A stretch of 64,000 nucleotides of DNA from Sphaerolaimus hirsutus (GCA_964036195.1 OZ038455.1:8387855-8451854); one strand, 5' to 3'. Counted from the first letter of the stretch, positions 24,301 through 35,342 are shown. Numbers and translations: made by a program. Notes: generated from the letters alone by a model not told the origin.

Positions 24301-27300
24301 TGAGGTCTTGTAGATTTGGATCGCTGCGGGGGTTAAGACTTCGGAGCAGGGCCGTATCCAGGGGGGGGGCGATGGGGGGGGGGTTGCAGCAAAGTTTCGC
24401 AAATGCAGTTTTTGCAGCACGTGAAAATGCAAGTTTCGGTCCAATTTTGCAAGGTGTAAGGCAAATATATTTGCGCGCATGCGCGCATTTTGCTACCAGA
24501 CATTAGGAATATCACCATATTGCTCCCTGTAGCCGCAAATCCTTCAAAATTAACTCAACCGTGCGTTTTTTCCTGTATTTATATGTATTTATATTTACAT
24601 ACATATACAGCATTTAATGGCGCTTGCGCCAACGCCTTTCCGTCACTCTATAGGTAAGAATTTAAGGGGGGGCTTTCGCGTGGTTCTGTAAACAAGCAGC
24701 CCCCCCCCCCCCGCTCAAAAATCCTGGTTCAGAGTGATAGTAAATCCGATGCCACTGGTCATCAAAAAATACTCATACACACACTATTTTATACTAAAAA
24801 CTGTCAAAATTCGTAGGCAGATTTTGCAATCGATTATTTCTAACCGCGAAACTTAATTTTCATTGTTTCTGTTAAGTGTTAAGATGCTTTAAACTTTTTT
24901 TATTATTTATTGTTTTTTAGTATATACTACTGTATTTTAGTTGACATTCAGTTGACATTTATTTTCGATGTCAACTAGTGTATGTTGGCACAAACTGCAG
25001 CCAACTTAAATTGCCACCGCAGAGAAGTCGCGCAGTGCGGCGGGCATGATCGAATTCCACGCGGTCAACGACGCCCTGGAAACGATGGTGCTGCTCAACC
25101 ACGAGCCAGTCGACAGCACCAGTTTGTTTTTGGCGATTTTTGTGAACTAGATTCCTTCGAGTACGGTTATGGTTGCCATTTGAATTCGATAGGGATTAGG
25201 GTCTCTGATCGGGATCGGGATTTTGGACAAAGTTATGGTATTCAGGGGTTTTCTCAAATTTTTACTCAATGGACGCGTCGTTTCGCAGCGTCTCGATTCC
25301 CATTCTTGGTCAAGATGGCGTTCACTGGGCGCGGCGACCGCGGCGACGGCTTTGATGGACACGGGGGCGGCGGCGGACCACCCCCTTTCAGGTAGTTTTT
25401 CTGATAAGTCTACCGTGGAATTAAAGTGCCTCGCGCCTGGCATTAGCGACTACTTCTTCTCGAAAGCCCCCCCCCCAAAAAAAAAAAATCTATCCTTGAT
25501 CAAGTCCCCCCTCAAAAACCTTCCCCCCTCTCGAACAGGGGTATCTTGAATTTTGACCCTCCGAGTGGTTGGATAGATAGCAAATCGCTCCTCCGGAGGG
25601 ATAGATAGCTGAAAAATTTTCTGGGGGGGGGTTGTGTTGGTTCGATATATAGGCTTTTTCGGGGCATAGAAGGAAGAAAAGGGAGAAAAATCGCTAAAAG
25701 TAGGTGTGAAATAGCTCAAAATGGGTATACAAGAGCATATAGTACTTAAAATAGCTGAAAATAGGCAGTTAGATGCATGAACAAGTGATTTTGGAGGTGA
25801 AAATCTATATATAGGTATGAAAAATAGCGATTTTGAGCGAAAATTGGGGTATAGTTTCTGAAAAATCGCTCCAGATAGGTAGATAGCTGGGCGATTTGGG
25901 GGGGGTGAGGGGGTAGTAGCCCAAAATTTTGCTTCCGGGACAGGGGTCTCCTAGGGGGGGGGGCTGACCCCCCCCCCCCCAAATCCGTCAGCTATCTATC
26001 TATCCCGGAGGCCGCTCAGCTATCTATCTATCCCGAGGCAAAATTTTTGGCTACTACCCCCTTAGCCCCCCCCCAAATCGCTCAGCTGCCTACCTATTAG
26101 GGTTCAAACAGGACCAGTTTTTCGGACCGGGACCGGGACCAGAAATTTTACTTATCGGGACCGGGACCGGGACTAGGTGGTCGGGACCGGGACCGGGACT
26201 GACATTTTTCAATTGTCGGGACCGGGACTGGGGCATCCGGACCGGGACCAGGATTTGCCGAACCAGGTACCAGGACCACAACCCCCTTTTTGAGCCCTAT
26301 CGGGACCGATAACCATTTGTATGCATATTTTCAGAAGTTTCATACGATTTCCACACTTCATTCAATCAGGGCCGTATCCAGGGGGGGGCGGGGGGGCTGC
26401 AGCCCCCCCCCCCCCTCCCGGGGAGAGACCAGAAAGTGACCGGAAAATGCGACTTTTTTAACGTCAGCGTAAAAAATTTTGCGCGCGAGCGCGCATTCTT
26501 TGCCGGACCTAGGGTATTATCATCAGATTAGCTCCATGTGGCCGCAAATCATTATAAATACGCTCAATGTTGTGCTTTTTTCTGTTTTGTATGTATATTT
26601 ACATACATATACAGCGTTCCATGGCGCTGACGCCAACGCCAATGGCGCCATGGCATGGCGCCTACCAATGGCGCCAGCGCCATGGCGCTATTCTGCCACT
26701 ATGTAGCTAAAATTTTAGGGGGGGGGGCTGAGCCCCCCCCCCTCGCCGGCCTCCGTAAACAAGCAGCCCCCCCCCGCTCAAAAATCCTGGATACGTCCCT
26801 GCATTCAATCAAAATTGTCATCAAAAATATAATAAAAGTCACAAAATTCAATTCAGTCACAAAAAAGGACATAATGCACGATAATTATGACAGTGAGTAT
26901 TGATACATAAGCTGGCGCAGTGCTTTCTGAAGGAAAATAAATTTTTCAGCCTTCTCTGATGTCGAACATGAATGAGAATGTTTGGAACTCACCAAAAAAA
27001 ACGTCAAAAATTCATCGACGGAATGAGAATGCGCCGACTGGAGCGAATTTTTTTGAATTTTACAAGTATTTAAAAGGCAAAATTTGGATCCAGTCCGGTC
27101 AATTTTTCTTATCGGGACCGCTGAAAAATTCCGGGACCGGGACCGGGACTGGGTGGTCGGGACCGGGACCGGGACCTGGACTAGCTTGTTACAATTGTCG
27201 GGACCGGGACCGGGACTGGGGTGTTGGGACCGGGACTGCCCCAGTCCCGACTTTTTGCCGAACCATGTACCGGGACCGCGGTCCCGTTTGAACCCTACTA

Positions 27301-28847
27301 CCTATCTGGAGCGATTTTTGAGAAATTTTGTCCCAATTTTCGCTCAAAATCCCTAATTTTCATACCATTTTATAGTTTCTCACCTTCAAAATCGCGGCTT
27401 TCCCCGTACATGTACATGTTTATATACCTATTTTTAGCCATTTTTAGCCCGTTTTTACCGATTTTTTCCCCTTTTTGCCTTCTATGCACTAAAAAAACCT
27501 CTATATTTTGCCCCCGCGAGCCCCCCCCCAAGCCCCCCCCCCCCAGAAATTTTTTTCAGCCATCTATCTCTCCGGAGGAGCGATTTGCTATCTATCCAGC
27601 CCCCGCGAGGGCCAAAATCCTGGAGACCCCTGCTCCGGGATAAATAGATAGCTGAGCGGCCTCCGGGATAGATAGATAGCTGGGCGGTTTGGGGGGGGGG
27701 GGTAACCGCCCCCATCCCCCATTCGAGACCCCTGCTCTCGAATAAATCCCCCTACTAGTTTACTAATGAAAAAATACCCCCCTCGAATAACTCCCCCATC
27801 CAGCATAAGTCCCCCCTCAAAAAGTTCTCAATGAGTCAACGAAAAAATAATTCCCCGGGCGACTTATTCGAGGATATAAGGTATCTATCCCGGAGGCACA
27901 TTATTTGGCTACTATCCCCTGAACCCCCCCCCTCCCAAAGCGACCATCTATGAAAATCTGTAATACCTCTGTATACCCCCTGAACAATCCCACCCTCCCA
28001 GGGGCCGTGGCCGCGGCAGGGGCGACGGCGACTTCCGCGGGGGTCCCAGGGGCGGCTTTCGCGGCCGCGGCGGAGGCGGGGGCGGTTATGGAGACTCCGG
28101 CCCCAGGGTCAATGGACCCGCGCATTTGGTCGAGGGCAGGATGGTTGGTGGGGAGTGGTAGTTCGTTTTGAGACTGGTTTTTGTTTTTAAAAAGTGGTTT
28201 TAAAAATACTGGTGGCTGGGATGTTTTTTAAACCAGGTATCGAACAGGTTTTTTTAAACCTCAGCCAAAAAATGTCGTCAAACACACACTTCTGAAGTAG
28301 TAAACATTAGCCGATTTTGACACGATTCCATGTACAATTCCTACTGTTGAAGTAAAAGACCATTATTTGAGTTTTGTGAGAGGTGTAGGTCTTTCTCAAG
28401 TTTTGATTGACACGGTGCCAACACAACGACATCACGAACTTCACGTGTGCAGTACGATATGGCACGGGTATATAGACATCAAATTTTTTATATAAAAATT
28501 GTCTGTTATCGAAAACATCTGCCGCATTGTTCGAACTTCGCATTGTATAGCGCGCGCACCTTACACTCAGGTCTACCATATCAAATCTGAATGGCATATT
28601 ATTTTTCACGTGATTTATTCATCAAAATGCTGTAACGTTCCAACTATGGATTTTTAACCCCCCAATATCGCAGGGCGACCGCGACCGCAGGGGCGGGGGC
28701 AGGGGTGGTCCCAGGGGTTCCTACGGCGACCGGGGCGGTTCCCGCGGCGGTTACGGTGGCAGGGGAGGCGACAGGGGTTACGGTAGGGGCGGCGGCGACA
28801 GGGGCGGCCCCAGGGGCAGGGGACCCCCCAGGGGTGATCGCTATTGA
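12381..28847 (+). CDS. hnRNP L / smooth-type RNA-binding protein, 17 exons
   Basis: Four-RRM nuclear RNA-binding protein of the hnRNP L family, which regulates alternative splicing. Exons: 12381-12459, 12528-12610, 12710-12805, 12876-12988, 14664-14733, 15052-15234, 15675-15762, 21535-21627, 22140-22277, 22473-22625, 23111-23292, 23567-23688, 23955-24223, 25023-25121, 25289-25391, 28002-28143, 28674-28847. Phases agree throughout, giving about 728 residues. RRM1 (exons 2-4) has VVHVRGLPDQ and TALVEFE. RRM2 (5-6) has NVLVMQVLN, SIHVLVEF and DIYSGCCTLKIEYA, a hallmark of this family. RRM3 (11-12) has VVLFHGLDE. RRM4 (13-15) has TRIYVYNLPTDFS and AAGMIEFHAV. A Met/Gly/Gln-rich linker (exons 9-11) separates the RRM pairs. 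The last two exons add an RGG-rich tail. Introns 4, 7 and 15 are long and full of transposons. Exon 1 carries a basic DSKRARM patch, possibly nuclear localisation. Confidence 0.88.
13081..14466. mobile_element. hAT-type composite, CAGGGACGTATCC family, in hnRNP L intron 4
   Basis: Ends CAAGGACGTATCCAGG and CCTGGATACGTCCCTG are flanked by a perfect 8-bp duplication TTACCGTA (13073-13080, 14467-14474). C/G homopolymer runs and GCGCGCAAGCGCGC patches are typical of the family. Other copies of the same family and one GGGATC element are nested within. Confidence 0.8.
13712..14243. mobile_element. Non-autonomous hAT-type element, GGGATC-hexamer family, nested copy
   Basis: Ends are TAGGGTTCAAACGGGAT and GTTTGAACCCTA. 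The flanks are CTTTCACT and CTCTCACT, a 7-of-8 match. It is the reverse-oriented sibling of the element at 10064, with CCCGAT arrays on both sides of the shared centre. It is nested in the 13081-14466 element. Confidence 0.8.
15235..15674. other. hnRNP L intron 6 with worn GGCGCC element
   Basis: The intron holds a degenerate copy of the GGCGCC family between about 15255 (GTGGAAAAGCGCC) and 15508 (GGCGCCATTCCATCAC). No clear target duplication remains. Confidence 0.5.
16485..16916. mobile_element. TACCGTATTACCTCGA MITE
   Basis: Terminal inverted repeats are TACCGTATTACCTCGAAT and TATTTCGAGGTAATACGGTA. C-runs with CTCGAATTA units sit inside both ends. It probably inserted at a TA dinucleotide, as mariner/Tc-type MITEs do. 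It lies in hnRNP L intron 7. Relatives are at 30580, 36077, 40171 and 42838. Confidence 0.75.
17210..17375. mobile_element. Short hAT-type MITE, GGGACC-hexamer family
   Basis: Ends TAGGGCTCAAACGGGACC and GTTTGAACCCTA are flanked by a perfect 8-bp duplication ATTGTGAC (17202-17209, 17376-17383). At 166 bp it is the smallest copy of a family related by its ends to the GGGATC elements but using GGGACC hexamers. Confidence 0.85.
17400..18920. other. hnRNP L intron 7, AT-rich part
   Basis: No gene is evident. A worn AGATAGCTG-type fragment lies near 18280-18560, with the end motif TCTCTGGAGGAGCAATTTGC. Tandem units of GTCATGTAGACCCACCCA sit at 18650-18730, with complementary motifs near 18840-18900. 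Confidence 0.45.
18932..19420. mobile_element. Non-autonomous hAT-type element, GATAGATAGCTG family
   Basis: Ends CAGGGGTCTCCAGGATT and TAGGAGACCCCTG are flanked by a perfect 8-bp duplication CATATAGC (18924-18931, 19421-19428). The interior has the family's GATAGATAGCTGAGCGG units, G/C runs and an AT-rich centre. It lies in hnRNP L intron 7. Confidence 0.88.
20806..20962. mobile_element. CTAGTTGACA foldback MITE
   Basis: The left end CCTACACACTAGTTGACA and right end TGTCAACTAGTGTGTGTA are inverted. The inner arms carry ATTCC..GAGTTCACCG and its rough complement. Related copies occur near 21285-21505, 33740-33890, 39658-39740 and 44470-44645. Confidence 0.65.
22330..22432. mobile_element. 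Foldback element remnant F10 in hnRNP L intron 9
   Basis: The right half only of the TTTTGACACTTTGCATGACATTT family, duplicated once, ends in TTTCACAGGGTCTG. It lies about 40 bp upstream of the exon 10 acceptor, where its CACAG could act as a spare acceptor. Confidence 0.6.
23003..23087. mobile_element. Short GGCGCC-family hAT MITE in hnRNP L intron 10
   Basis: Ends are TAGTGGTGGAA and TTCCTATCACTA. The flanks GTAGCGAA and GTAGCAAA match at 7 of 8 positions. The interior is GGCGCC-rich. Confidence 0.7.
24347..24727. mobile_element. Worn CAGGGCCGTATCC-family element in hnRNP L intron 13
   Basis: It starts CAGGGCCGTATCCAGGGG and ends near AAAATCCTGGTTC, with the family's GCGCGCATGCGCGC patch, a GGCGCTTGCGCC remnant and GTAAACAAGCAGCCCCC near the right end. 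The right terminus is degraded and no duplication is visible. Confidence 0.6.
26098..27297. mobile_element. Third shell: GGGACC-hexamer hAT-type element
   Basis: Ends TAGGGTTCAAACAGGACC and GTCCCGTTTGAACCCTA have a perfect 8-bp duplication CTACCTAT (26090-26097, 27298-27305). Arrays of GGGACC lie at both ends. The interior carries the element at 26367. Confidence 0.88.
26367..26801. mobile_element. Innermost element: CAGGGACGTATCC-family hAT MITE
   Basis: Ends CAGGGCCGTATCCAGG and CCTGGATACGTCCCTG are flanked by a perfect 8-bp duplication CATTCAAT (26359-26366, 26802-26809). It contains the GCGCGCGAGCGCGC patch and a GGCGCC-rich segment, like the copy at 13081. Confidence 0.88.
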
Positions 28848-29863
28848 AGGAGGATTAGTGAAGACAGATTGGGGTTTTAGTTTGGTTCGGTTGTGTTCGT
28901 AGTTTTGGGTGAGGTTTGGCGATTGTTTAATCGCGCTGGCGAATAAGATCGATTGTTTTCTCTGTTGCGAGTTTTCTAGCCGAGTTTTTGTTTCGCGCGG
29001 AGTTTTTCCTTCGCGGGCCCATCGGGGTCGATAATGATACTCTCTTATCTAAGAATTGTCATATTCTGTCGTGGTACCTGGAGCCTAAATACGTGTGAAT
29101 TCTGCGTACCTGCTGTTCGCGTTATTGTATCTCTGAGTTCATTTAAGATTTTGATCATGATATGTCTGTAAACAAGCTGTCACCTGGATTAATAGCATTT
29201 TTAGAGTAGATTGATTCAACGGTAGCGGTTTTCATCATGAGATTTCATTATTCGCAAATTTAAATAGACGAACATTATAAAGTTGCGGCGTAATTTCGGT
29301 CCATTTAGCACCTTCTGACGTTTCGTATCATAAACAGATCTACGTATTCTGTCAAAAATCGAATTCTTTAGCGTTACAGGTTCGTGACGACTGAGGCCTA
29401 GTACACATTTAAACCCATTTCACATCTAAACCCGCCACCTATCTAATTCTACCCATCACACATCTAGGATTAAGACTAAGAGGTATTATTCGACACGCCT
29501 GCTCTACAGTGGGCGGCAAACACAAATGCATAGACCTGTATGCCTTTGTGTTTACCGCCCACTGTAGAGCTGGCGTGGCCACTGCTATCACTATCGTCCA
29601 ACCAAATTTGGGTGCGCTGACGATGAAAACTTTACATACGGCCGGCGTCGCTAAATAATGACGTTTATTTGATAGAATGATGATGTTTATTGATCAAACA
29701 TGTAGATAATCGCAGTTTATCCGCATGCTCTGTCTAGATGTGTTGGGGTTTAGATGTGTACCGGCACAGGGCCGCAACATAAAATTTATAGTTTTAGATG
29801 TTGTATGTTGAATTTTCTTTCCGAAGTTTTTTTCGCAAATAAACAATACATTAAGAAAAAAAA
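28848..29863. other. 3' region of the hnRNP L-like gene and intergenic DNA
   Basis: This should hold the 3' untranslated region of the hnRNP L gene and, further right, that of the convergent elongase gene. A foldback patch of CATCTAAACCC units and complements lies at 29398-29760. It includes an inner inverted pair, TCTACAGTGGGCGG and CCGCCCACTGTAGAG, near 29500-29570. Confidence 0.5.
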
Positions 29864-32548
29864 CTACTGTACCTTACGTTGACTCTTTTTCGATTTGGTC
29901 AAGTAGGCGTTCACAAAGAATCTCAAAAACAGCACAAAATAGCTAAAATACATGACCATGAGCGTGCACCAATTCTTCCACGAATGTTGGCACTGTTTCC
30001 CCTCTATTTTAGCCACATAAACCACGTAGCTAATTGTCAAACCCACTACAAACTGGGTAATTTGCGTCAGCGTCAAACACATGCTGCCGATTTTGCTGAT
30101 GTGCGCGCCGTAGATTTTCAGCGCGAAATAAGTGTACATGACTGCGTGCACGGCGTAGTTCATGAAGATGTACCAGCGGGCGGCGCCGTTGTGCTCTGCG
30201 CCTGTGGGGGGGGGGGTGGTTGGGACTGCGATTGGGACTATGGTGGCCCGCGTACTAGTTGACAGCGAGGTAGATATGAGGTAGAGCATTGATGAGACTT
30301 AATTTTCATTGTTTCTGTTATGTGTGATGCTTAGCTTAAAAAAAGTTGTGTTATCAATGGCGGCCGCCCCCCCCCCCTCCTCCCGATCCGGGCCGGACAT
30401 AAAAATTTGCCAGAAATGGCACTTTTCTAAAGCGATTTTGTACGCACTTCTAAAAAATTGAGCGCGCAAGCGCGCAAATACCCACCCAATGATTAAAATA
30501 CTAGGTATGTATTTTTCCAGAATCTAACAGCGTTAGAAAGGTATCCAACATGATTCTAGTAAATAAATACGAAATAGTATACCGTATTTACTCGAATAAT
30601 TCCCCCCGCTTGAATAATTCCCCCACTCGAATAATTCCCCCTGTTACGCGAGTGAGGAAAAAATAATTCCCCCACTTGAATAATCCCCCCCATGATGGAA
30701 GGTAGTTAATGCACATTTATTTCAAAAACAATCGATGAAGTCAACCCAAGCAAAAGAACTGTGTGTGGTTTGATTCACTGAATGCAAATGCAGTACATCT
30801 GGTGTTCAAAGATGTAAGTGTGCACTACCAATGGAAACAGGATGTGATAGAAACATGGCTAAAAAATTTTGACGAAATAATAATCCCCCCACTTGAAAAA
30901 TTCCCTCCCCCCTTGAATAGTTCCCCCCTCAAAAATGTCTGACGAAGAAATAATTCCCCGGGGGAATTATTCGAGTAAATACGGTATAAAGATACCTATA
31001 TGATAGACGTTGGCGCCAACGCCAGCGCCAATACTTCCATATGGCGTTGGCGCCTACAAATGGCGCCAGCGCCATGGCTCCATTTCTTTACTATAGGGCC
31101 AAAATTTAGGGGGCGGCGCCGCCCCCCCCCCGTTCGCCGGGCTCCGTATACAATCCCCCCGCTCAAAAATCCTGCGTACGTCCCTGGTTGACACGAATTT
31201 GCGATGTCAACTATTGTGTGTGAACACATTGTAACTTATTGATATTGACTTACGGAATCTGGGTAGGGAAATGCTCCCAACTAGTGATGTGAAAGGCGCC
31301 TGGACTTTGGCGCCAAGCGACAAAAGCGCCATGGCGCTTTTCCGACCCCTAGCGCCAAGCGCCAGAGCAAAATGGCGCCAGCGCCAGGCGTTCCTGGCGC
31401 CAGGCAAGTATAGCGCCAAGCGCCATGGCGCTTTTTGCTTTGGCGCTAGCGCCATAGCGCTTTTACATCAGTGCTCCCAACTATCTGTTATCCAAGACTC
31501 CGCCCCAGCTATTTATCTATCCCGAGGCTCAAATTTTGTCTACTACCTCCTGAACGCCCCCCCCCCCCCGCAAAAAAAAAATTACCAGCCCATATATATA
31601 ATAGGTCCTAGGAAAAGCCTATAAAATTTTCAGTTATCTATACCTCCGGTTAGACAGATCAATAGATGAGCATTTGGGAGGAAACACCCATCCCCATTGC
31701 AGACCCCTGTGCGGTCATATTTACTCAAAAGTAAATACAAACATTTATCTGGGGGCAGTCCCAGACCCTGTAAAGTGTAAAGTAAATTCTCAATCAAAAC
31801 AAAACAAAAAGATGTTTTTACTAAACATTGCATGACAATTGACACTTTACATTTGTCATGACAATTGACACTGCATGACATTTTAAAATTTACATAGCAT
31901 TTACACTTTACAGGGTCTGGGATTGGCACCAGACGCACCTGCCATCCACGTAGCCACCAAAACTGATGTGTGATGGTAGACATGCAGCAATGTCAGTGGA
32001 CGTTTTCGGAGCACTAAAAACACCGTGTCGCCCAGCTCGATTAATTTCGATATTCCAAAAATCTTGTGCCAAAACGCTGCCACTGTGTGGATTGACACGC
32101 TGTAGCAAATCTGCGTTTTTTGTAGAAAAATTCTTGGAATATTGAGGATTTCTACATTTTCGATGATAAAGTAAATATAATACTATGCTCTATCACAGGA
32201 AAGTTAAAATCACATTACCGGTAACTGAAATTTTACAGAATCTCGCAGACGCCAATTTTTTGTCAATTGATGCGTGTGGCCCCAATAGCTCCGGTGGGAA
32301 AAGTGACAGTTTACACCGCGAAATCAATAGCAACTCACAGAAGTCTGAAAACCCTGGCTGATAGCATTGAAAAACTCTGGTGCGCATCTGGCGGTGCCCA
32401 GAATTGACACAATCGCATTGGCAACGTTCCAAATGAACAGCAAACCATCCATGTGCACCGGCTTTCTGTGTGTCATAAAGTGCTGGATGCTTAAAATCAC
32501 TGCCAAGTATGTAAGACATGCTGCGATTGAGCCAATCAGCCAGTAATC
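29864..32548 (-). CDS. Very-long-chain fatty acid elongase (ELOVL family), C-terminal three exons
   Basis: ELO-type 3-ketoacyl-CoA synthase of the endoplasmic reticulum, which extends long-chain acyl-CoAs. Exons on the minus strand: 32548-32339, 32110-31939 and 30201-29864; phases agree. The first holds membrane segments and the HMDGLLFIWNVANAIVS region. The second holds FWHKIFGISKLIELGDTVF and the catalytic histidine box HVYHH. The third holds MNYAVHAVMYTYFAL, further membrane segments and a basic tail, KSKKSQRK. The exon with the N-terminal ~30-60 residues was not found and must lie to the right of 32548. The intron 31938-30202 opens with a foldback element only about 8 bp past the donor, followed by MITEs. 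The order of motifs fits ELOVL3/6-like enzymes, but the subtype is uncertain. Confidence 0.88.
30580..30986. mobile_element. TACCGTATTTACTCGAATAA MITE in elongase intron
   Basis: Terminal repeats TACCGTATTTACTCGAATAAT and ATTATTCGAGTAAATACGGTA are inverted. ATAATTCCCCC units lie inside. It probably inserted at TA. Confidence 0.75.
31282..31473. mobile_element. GGCGCC-family hAT MITE in elongase intron
   Basis: Ends TAGTGATGTGAAAGGCGCC and GCGCTTTTACATCAGTG are flanked by a perfect 8-bp duplication CTCCCAAC (31274-31281, 31474-31481). Confidence 0.85.
31751..31930. mobile_element. Foldback element F3 beside an elongase splice donor
   Basis: Read on the minus strand, the elongase exon ends at 31939 with a GTGCGT donor, and the element end CTGGTGCCAATCCCAGACCC follows within a few bases. 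The far end reads GGGACTGCCCCCAG. The arms are the usual AAAGTGTAAA and TGTCATGC motifs. Confidence 0.75.
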
Positions 32549-32626
32549 CTGAAAGGGTTGTGATTTTGAATGGATTGTATTTTTATTTACTACTCTAGAA
32601 ACATACAGTAAAAAAATTATTCAAAC

Positions 32627-34038
32627 CACAGTTGTTAAAATGTACGTACATTTACTCGAAAAATACGCGTACGCCAGTACGCGGTAAATACATTAACATA
32701 TAGGTACTTTTGAAAAAAATAATATAGGTACTCACTTTTACGCGTACATTTTAAAAGTACTCGCGTACAGAGAAAATTATTTTTTGTTGTTAAAATCACA
32801 ATTTTCTGTTGCTAAAATATGAAAATTTTGAAGAAATCACCAGAGTTGCGAAAGTGTATTTACACTTACCCGAAATACCCGGGTAAATGGGTATTTATAT
32901 TTACACTTACACTTACACTTTCATAAAATACCCATACACTTTTTTTTACACTTTCCTGGGCAAAATACCCGGGTACAGAAAGTGTAATTTTTTTCTTTCA
33001 GATGGCCCTGTTTTATGCTTTTGAGAAAGCATAAAATAGGGTCATGTACAAAAAATGCATTGAATGTAGAAATATGGCAAATGTACAATTATCCTTTGAT
33101 CTAAAACCTTTGATCAGTACTCATGGTATTCTACATTTTCATCATACTTTTGTAAAAAGGACAAGATCAATGGAAATTCACCAGCTGGACACAAAGTCAA
33201 CTTTTGCATTGACATTGGCTGCATGTCCATTCTTGCGTTTAAACAGTGTGTATCGCATTGCTTAATCAATAAAATATCAACACTGAAAAACTGCCATTAT
33301 TAGGGAACTTCATACCACTACAGTATTTGTTACAGTCTGAAATCTTTCATAAAAGGCTGTAAAATGTAAAATAATGCATGAAAGTGATAAATAAATTAAT
33401 CTAAAGGTGAGAACAGCGGTGTTTTCTAATGCTCAACAGTGAGTGCTCTTTCAGAAAAAATTTTACACTTACACTTTTTTTACACTTTCCTAGGTATTTT
33501 TAAAATACCTTACACTTTTGGTATCCATACTCAAAATTTGGAAAGTGTATTTACACTTACACTTACACTTTCCAAAAATACCGGTATTTTAACAACTCTG
33601 GAAATCACATAACATTTCTAAAAAGTCTAAATAATCAATAAAAAACGACATCCATTATGTCTTCCAGTGTAAAACTCACTCTTACATGTAAAAAGTGGTA
33701 GCTTTTACGTTTTCCAGGGTAAAAATACTCCGTTACATTGGGCCCCCACACCAAATGTCAACTGGTGCCGATCCCGATTCAAAGCTTGCTGACTAGTGGA
33801 CAAACGACGTTCAAATGCAATCTTTGAATTGGGAATGAAAGCAGTTGACATTTGGTGTCGATGTCAACTAGCGTGTGTGGGGCCATTTTCCTGGGGAAAA
33901 AAGTATTGTACTCACATTTACGCATGAGTACGAGTAAAAATAAGTATTTTACATTTTCTATACTTTTTGGTGAGTAAAAAATAAATACTTACATTTACAT
34001 ATACTTTTTAAAAAAGTTCAGTAATTCTAACAACTCTG
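32627..34038. mobile_element. hAT-type element, CAGTTGTTAAAA family, with nested insertions
   Basis: Ends CACAGTTGTTAAAATG and TTCTAACAACTCTG are flanked by ATTCAAAC and ATTCCAAC (7 of 8). Nested inside are a sibling at 32841-33600 and a CTAGTTGACA-type MITE near 33740-33890. Confidence 0.7.
32841..33600. mobile_element. Nested hAT-type element, CAGAGTTG family
   Basis: Ends CAGAGTTGCGAAAGTG and TATTTTAACAACTCTG are flanked by a perfect 8-bp duplication GAAATCAC (32833-32840, 33601-33608). Subterminal TTTACACTTACACTT units mark both ends. Confidence 0.85.
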
Positions 34039-34832
34039 ATTCCAACCCTGCGGAAAGAGTAACGCCCAAAGTTTCAAATAAAATATCATGTTTTTCTATT
34101 CAAGTGTCAGGAATAGTGCTGAATTTTATGCGGGACATTTTACAGGGCATTTCGCATTACTTTTGGCACTGCAGACACCAGTTTACCGCCAGTAAACTAA
34201 AACTTCTGTAAACTCATAAGTCAACATTGATTTGAGTTTGTTGGAATTGGTGTTCATCAACTACAGTGGAGAGTAAAATTTACTCATTTTCATTCTCAGC
34301 AAATACAAATGCATTCAAGGATTTATGAGTTTACTAAATTTTTAAAATTTCATTAATCAACTCGGGGGGGGGAGGGTCGGGGCTGCACCCCCTTCCCGCG
34401 GTGAGACCAGAAAACCCCCCGGAAATGCAACTTTCGCTATCAGTTTACAAAGATTTGCGTAAAAGTTTTGTTTGGGCGACGAAGTCCGTAAGTGGCTCTA
34501 GTGAGAAGCACTGCGGTATATTGTGAAAATGAAATGTTCAACTCAACTGGTACCAATGTGTTTCGTCAATTAATGGTTGGCCCAAATACTTTGCCTCAAA
34601 CGGAAAGACGAAAGATTCTCTGTACTGTATGGCCTTGGGTAGAATTCCGCGATATAGCTGCTTCCCGCTATCAAGTTCAGTCATCCTGGGCTATTTACTC
34701 ATTGATTGAAAGTTAGAAAAACCCGATGACGTTACGCTGCGCGGGTAAATTCATCAATACAGCAGTCAAGATGTGCGAGAAAACTTTTGTAAAAGAGCGA
34801 AAAACTGGCACTGTTGTCGCGCGTGGCGTACT
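34039..34832. other. No recognisable gene
   Basis: A 74-codon frame at 34492-34716 has no recognisable motif and no supporting splice context. The stretch 34360-34460 carries a worn GGGGCTGCACCCCC / GAGACCAG piece of the CAGGGACGTATCC family. Confidence 0.4.
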
Positions 34833-35342
34833 CAGAGTTGTTAAAAGTACTGAACTTTTCTCAAAGTGTACATAAACGTAAAGTATTTATTTTTTATTTA
34901 CGGCCATGTACAGAAAACAAAGTAAATTTTTGTTACTTTTACTCATGAGTAAATGTGAGTGAAATACTTCCTCCCCATAAAACTTGAAAGTGAGTATTTC
35001 TGAGAAATTTTTCCCAAATTTTCACTTATAAATGACTAATTTTCAAAATACGTTTTTGCCCATGTTCACCTTCAAATTCGCACATTTTCAGCTATAAATA
35101 TATGATCTTACATGTATATCCATTTTTTGTTGCCATTTTTCCCTATTTTAACCTTTTCCACCCCATTCTTCCTTCCATGCCTACATAAAAATCTATCAGA
35201 AATACGTTTTCTGTACTCAGGTACTTTCAAAAAGTACACGTAAGGGCGAGTACAGGAACTCTTTTCAGAGGGAGCATAAATTTACTCTGTACTTGACTAA
35301 ACGTATTTATCGAGTAAAAGTAAATACGTTTTAACAACTATG
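34833..35342. mobile_element. hAT-type element, CAGAGTTGTTAAAA family
   Basis: Ends CAGAGTTGTTAAAAGTAC and ACGTTTTAACAACTATG have the flanks GGCGTACT and GACGTACT (7 of 8). The interior has GTAAATA/TATTTAC units. Confidence 0.75.

Larger units (their letters stand above)
25941..27632. mobile_element. Second shell of the nested hAT cluster, same family
   Basis: Ends CAGGGGTCTCCTAGG and CTGGAGACCCCTG have the flanks TTCCGGGA and CTCCGGGA (7 of 8). It inserted into the 25536-27734 copy of its own family and is itself split by the element at 26098. Confidence 0.8.
25536..27734. mobile_element. Outermost shell of a nested hAT cluster, GATAGATAGCTG family
   Basis: Ends CAGGGGTATCTTGA and TCGAGACCCCTG are flanked by a perfect 8-bp duplication CTCTCGAA (25528-25535, 27735-27742). 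It lies in hnRNP L intron 15, apparently within a TATTCGAGG-type MITE whose remnants flank it, and is interrupted by the element at 25941. Confidence 0.8.

Noticed and set aside
34492-34716. 74-codon frame as a possible gene
   Set aside because: No motif, and the sequence around it resembles worn repeats.
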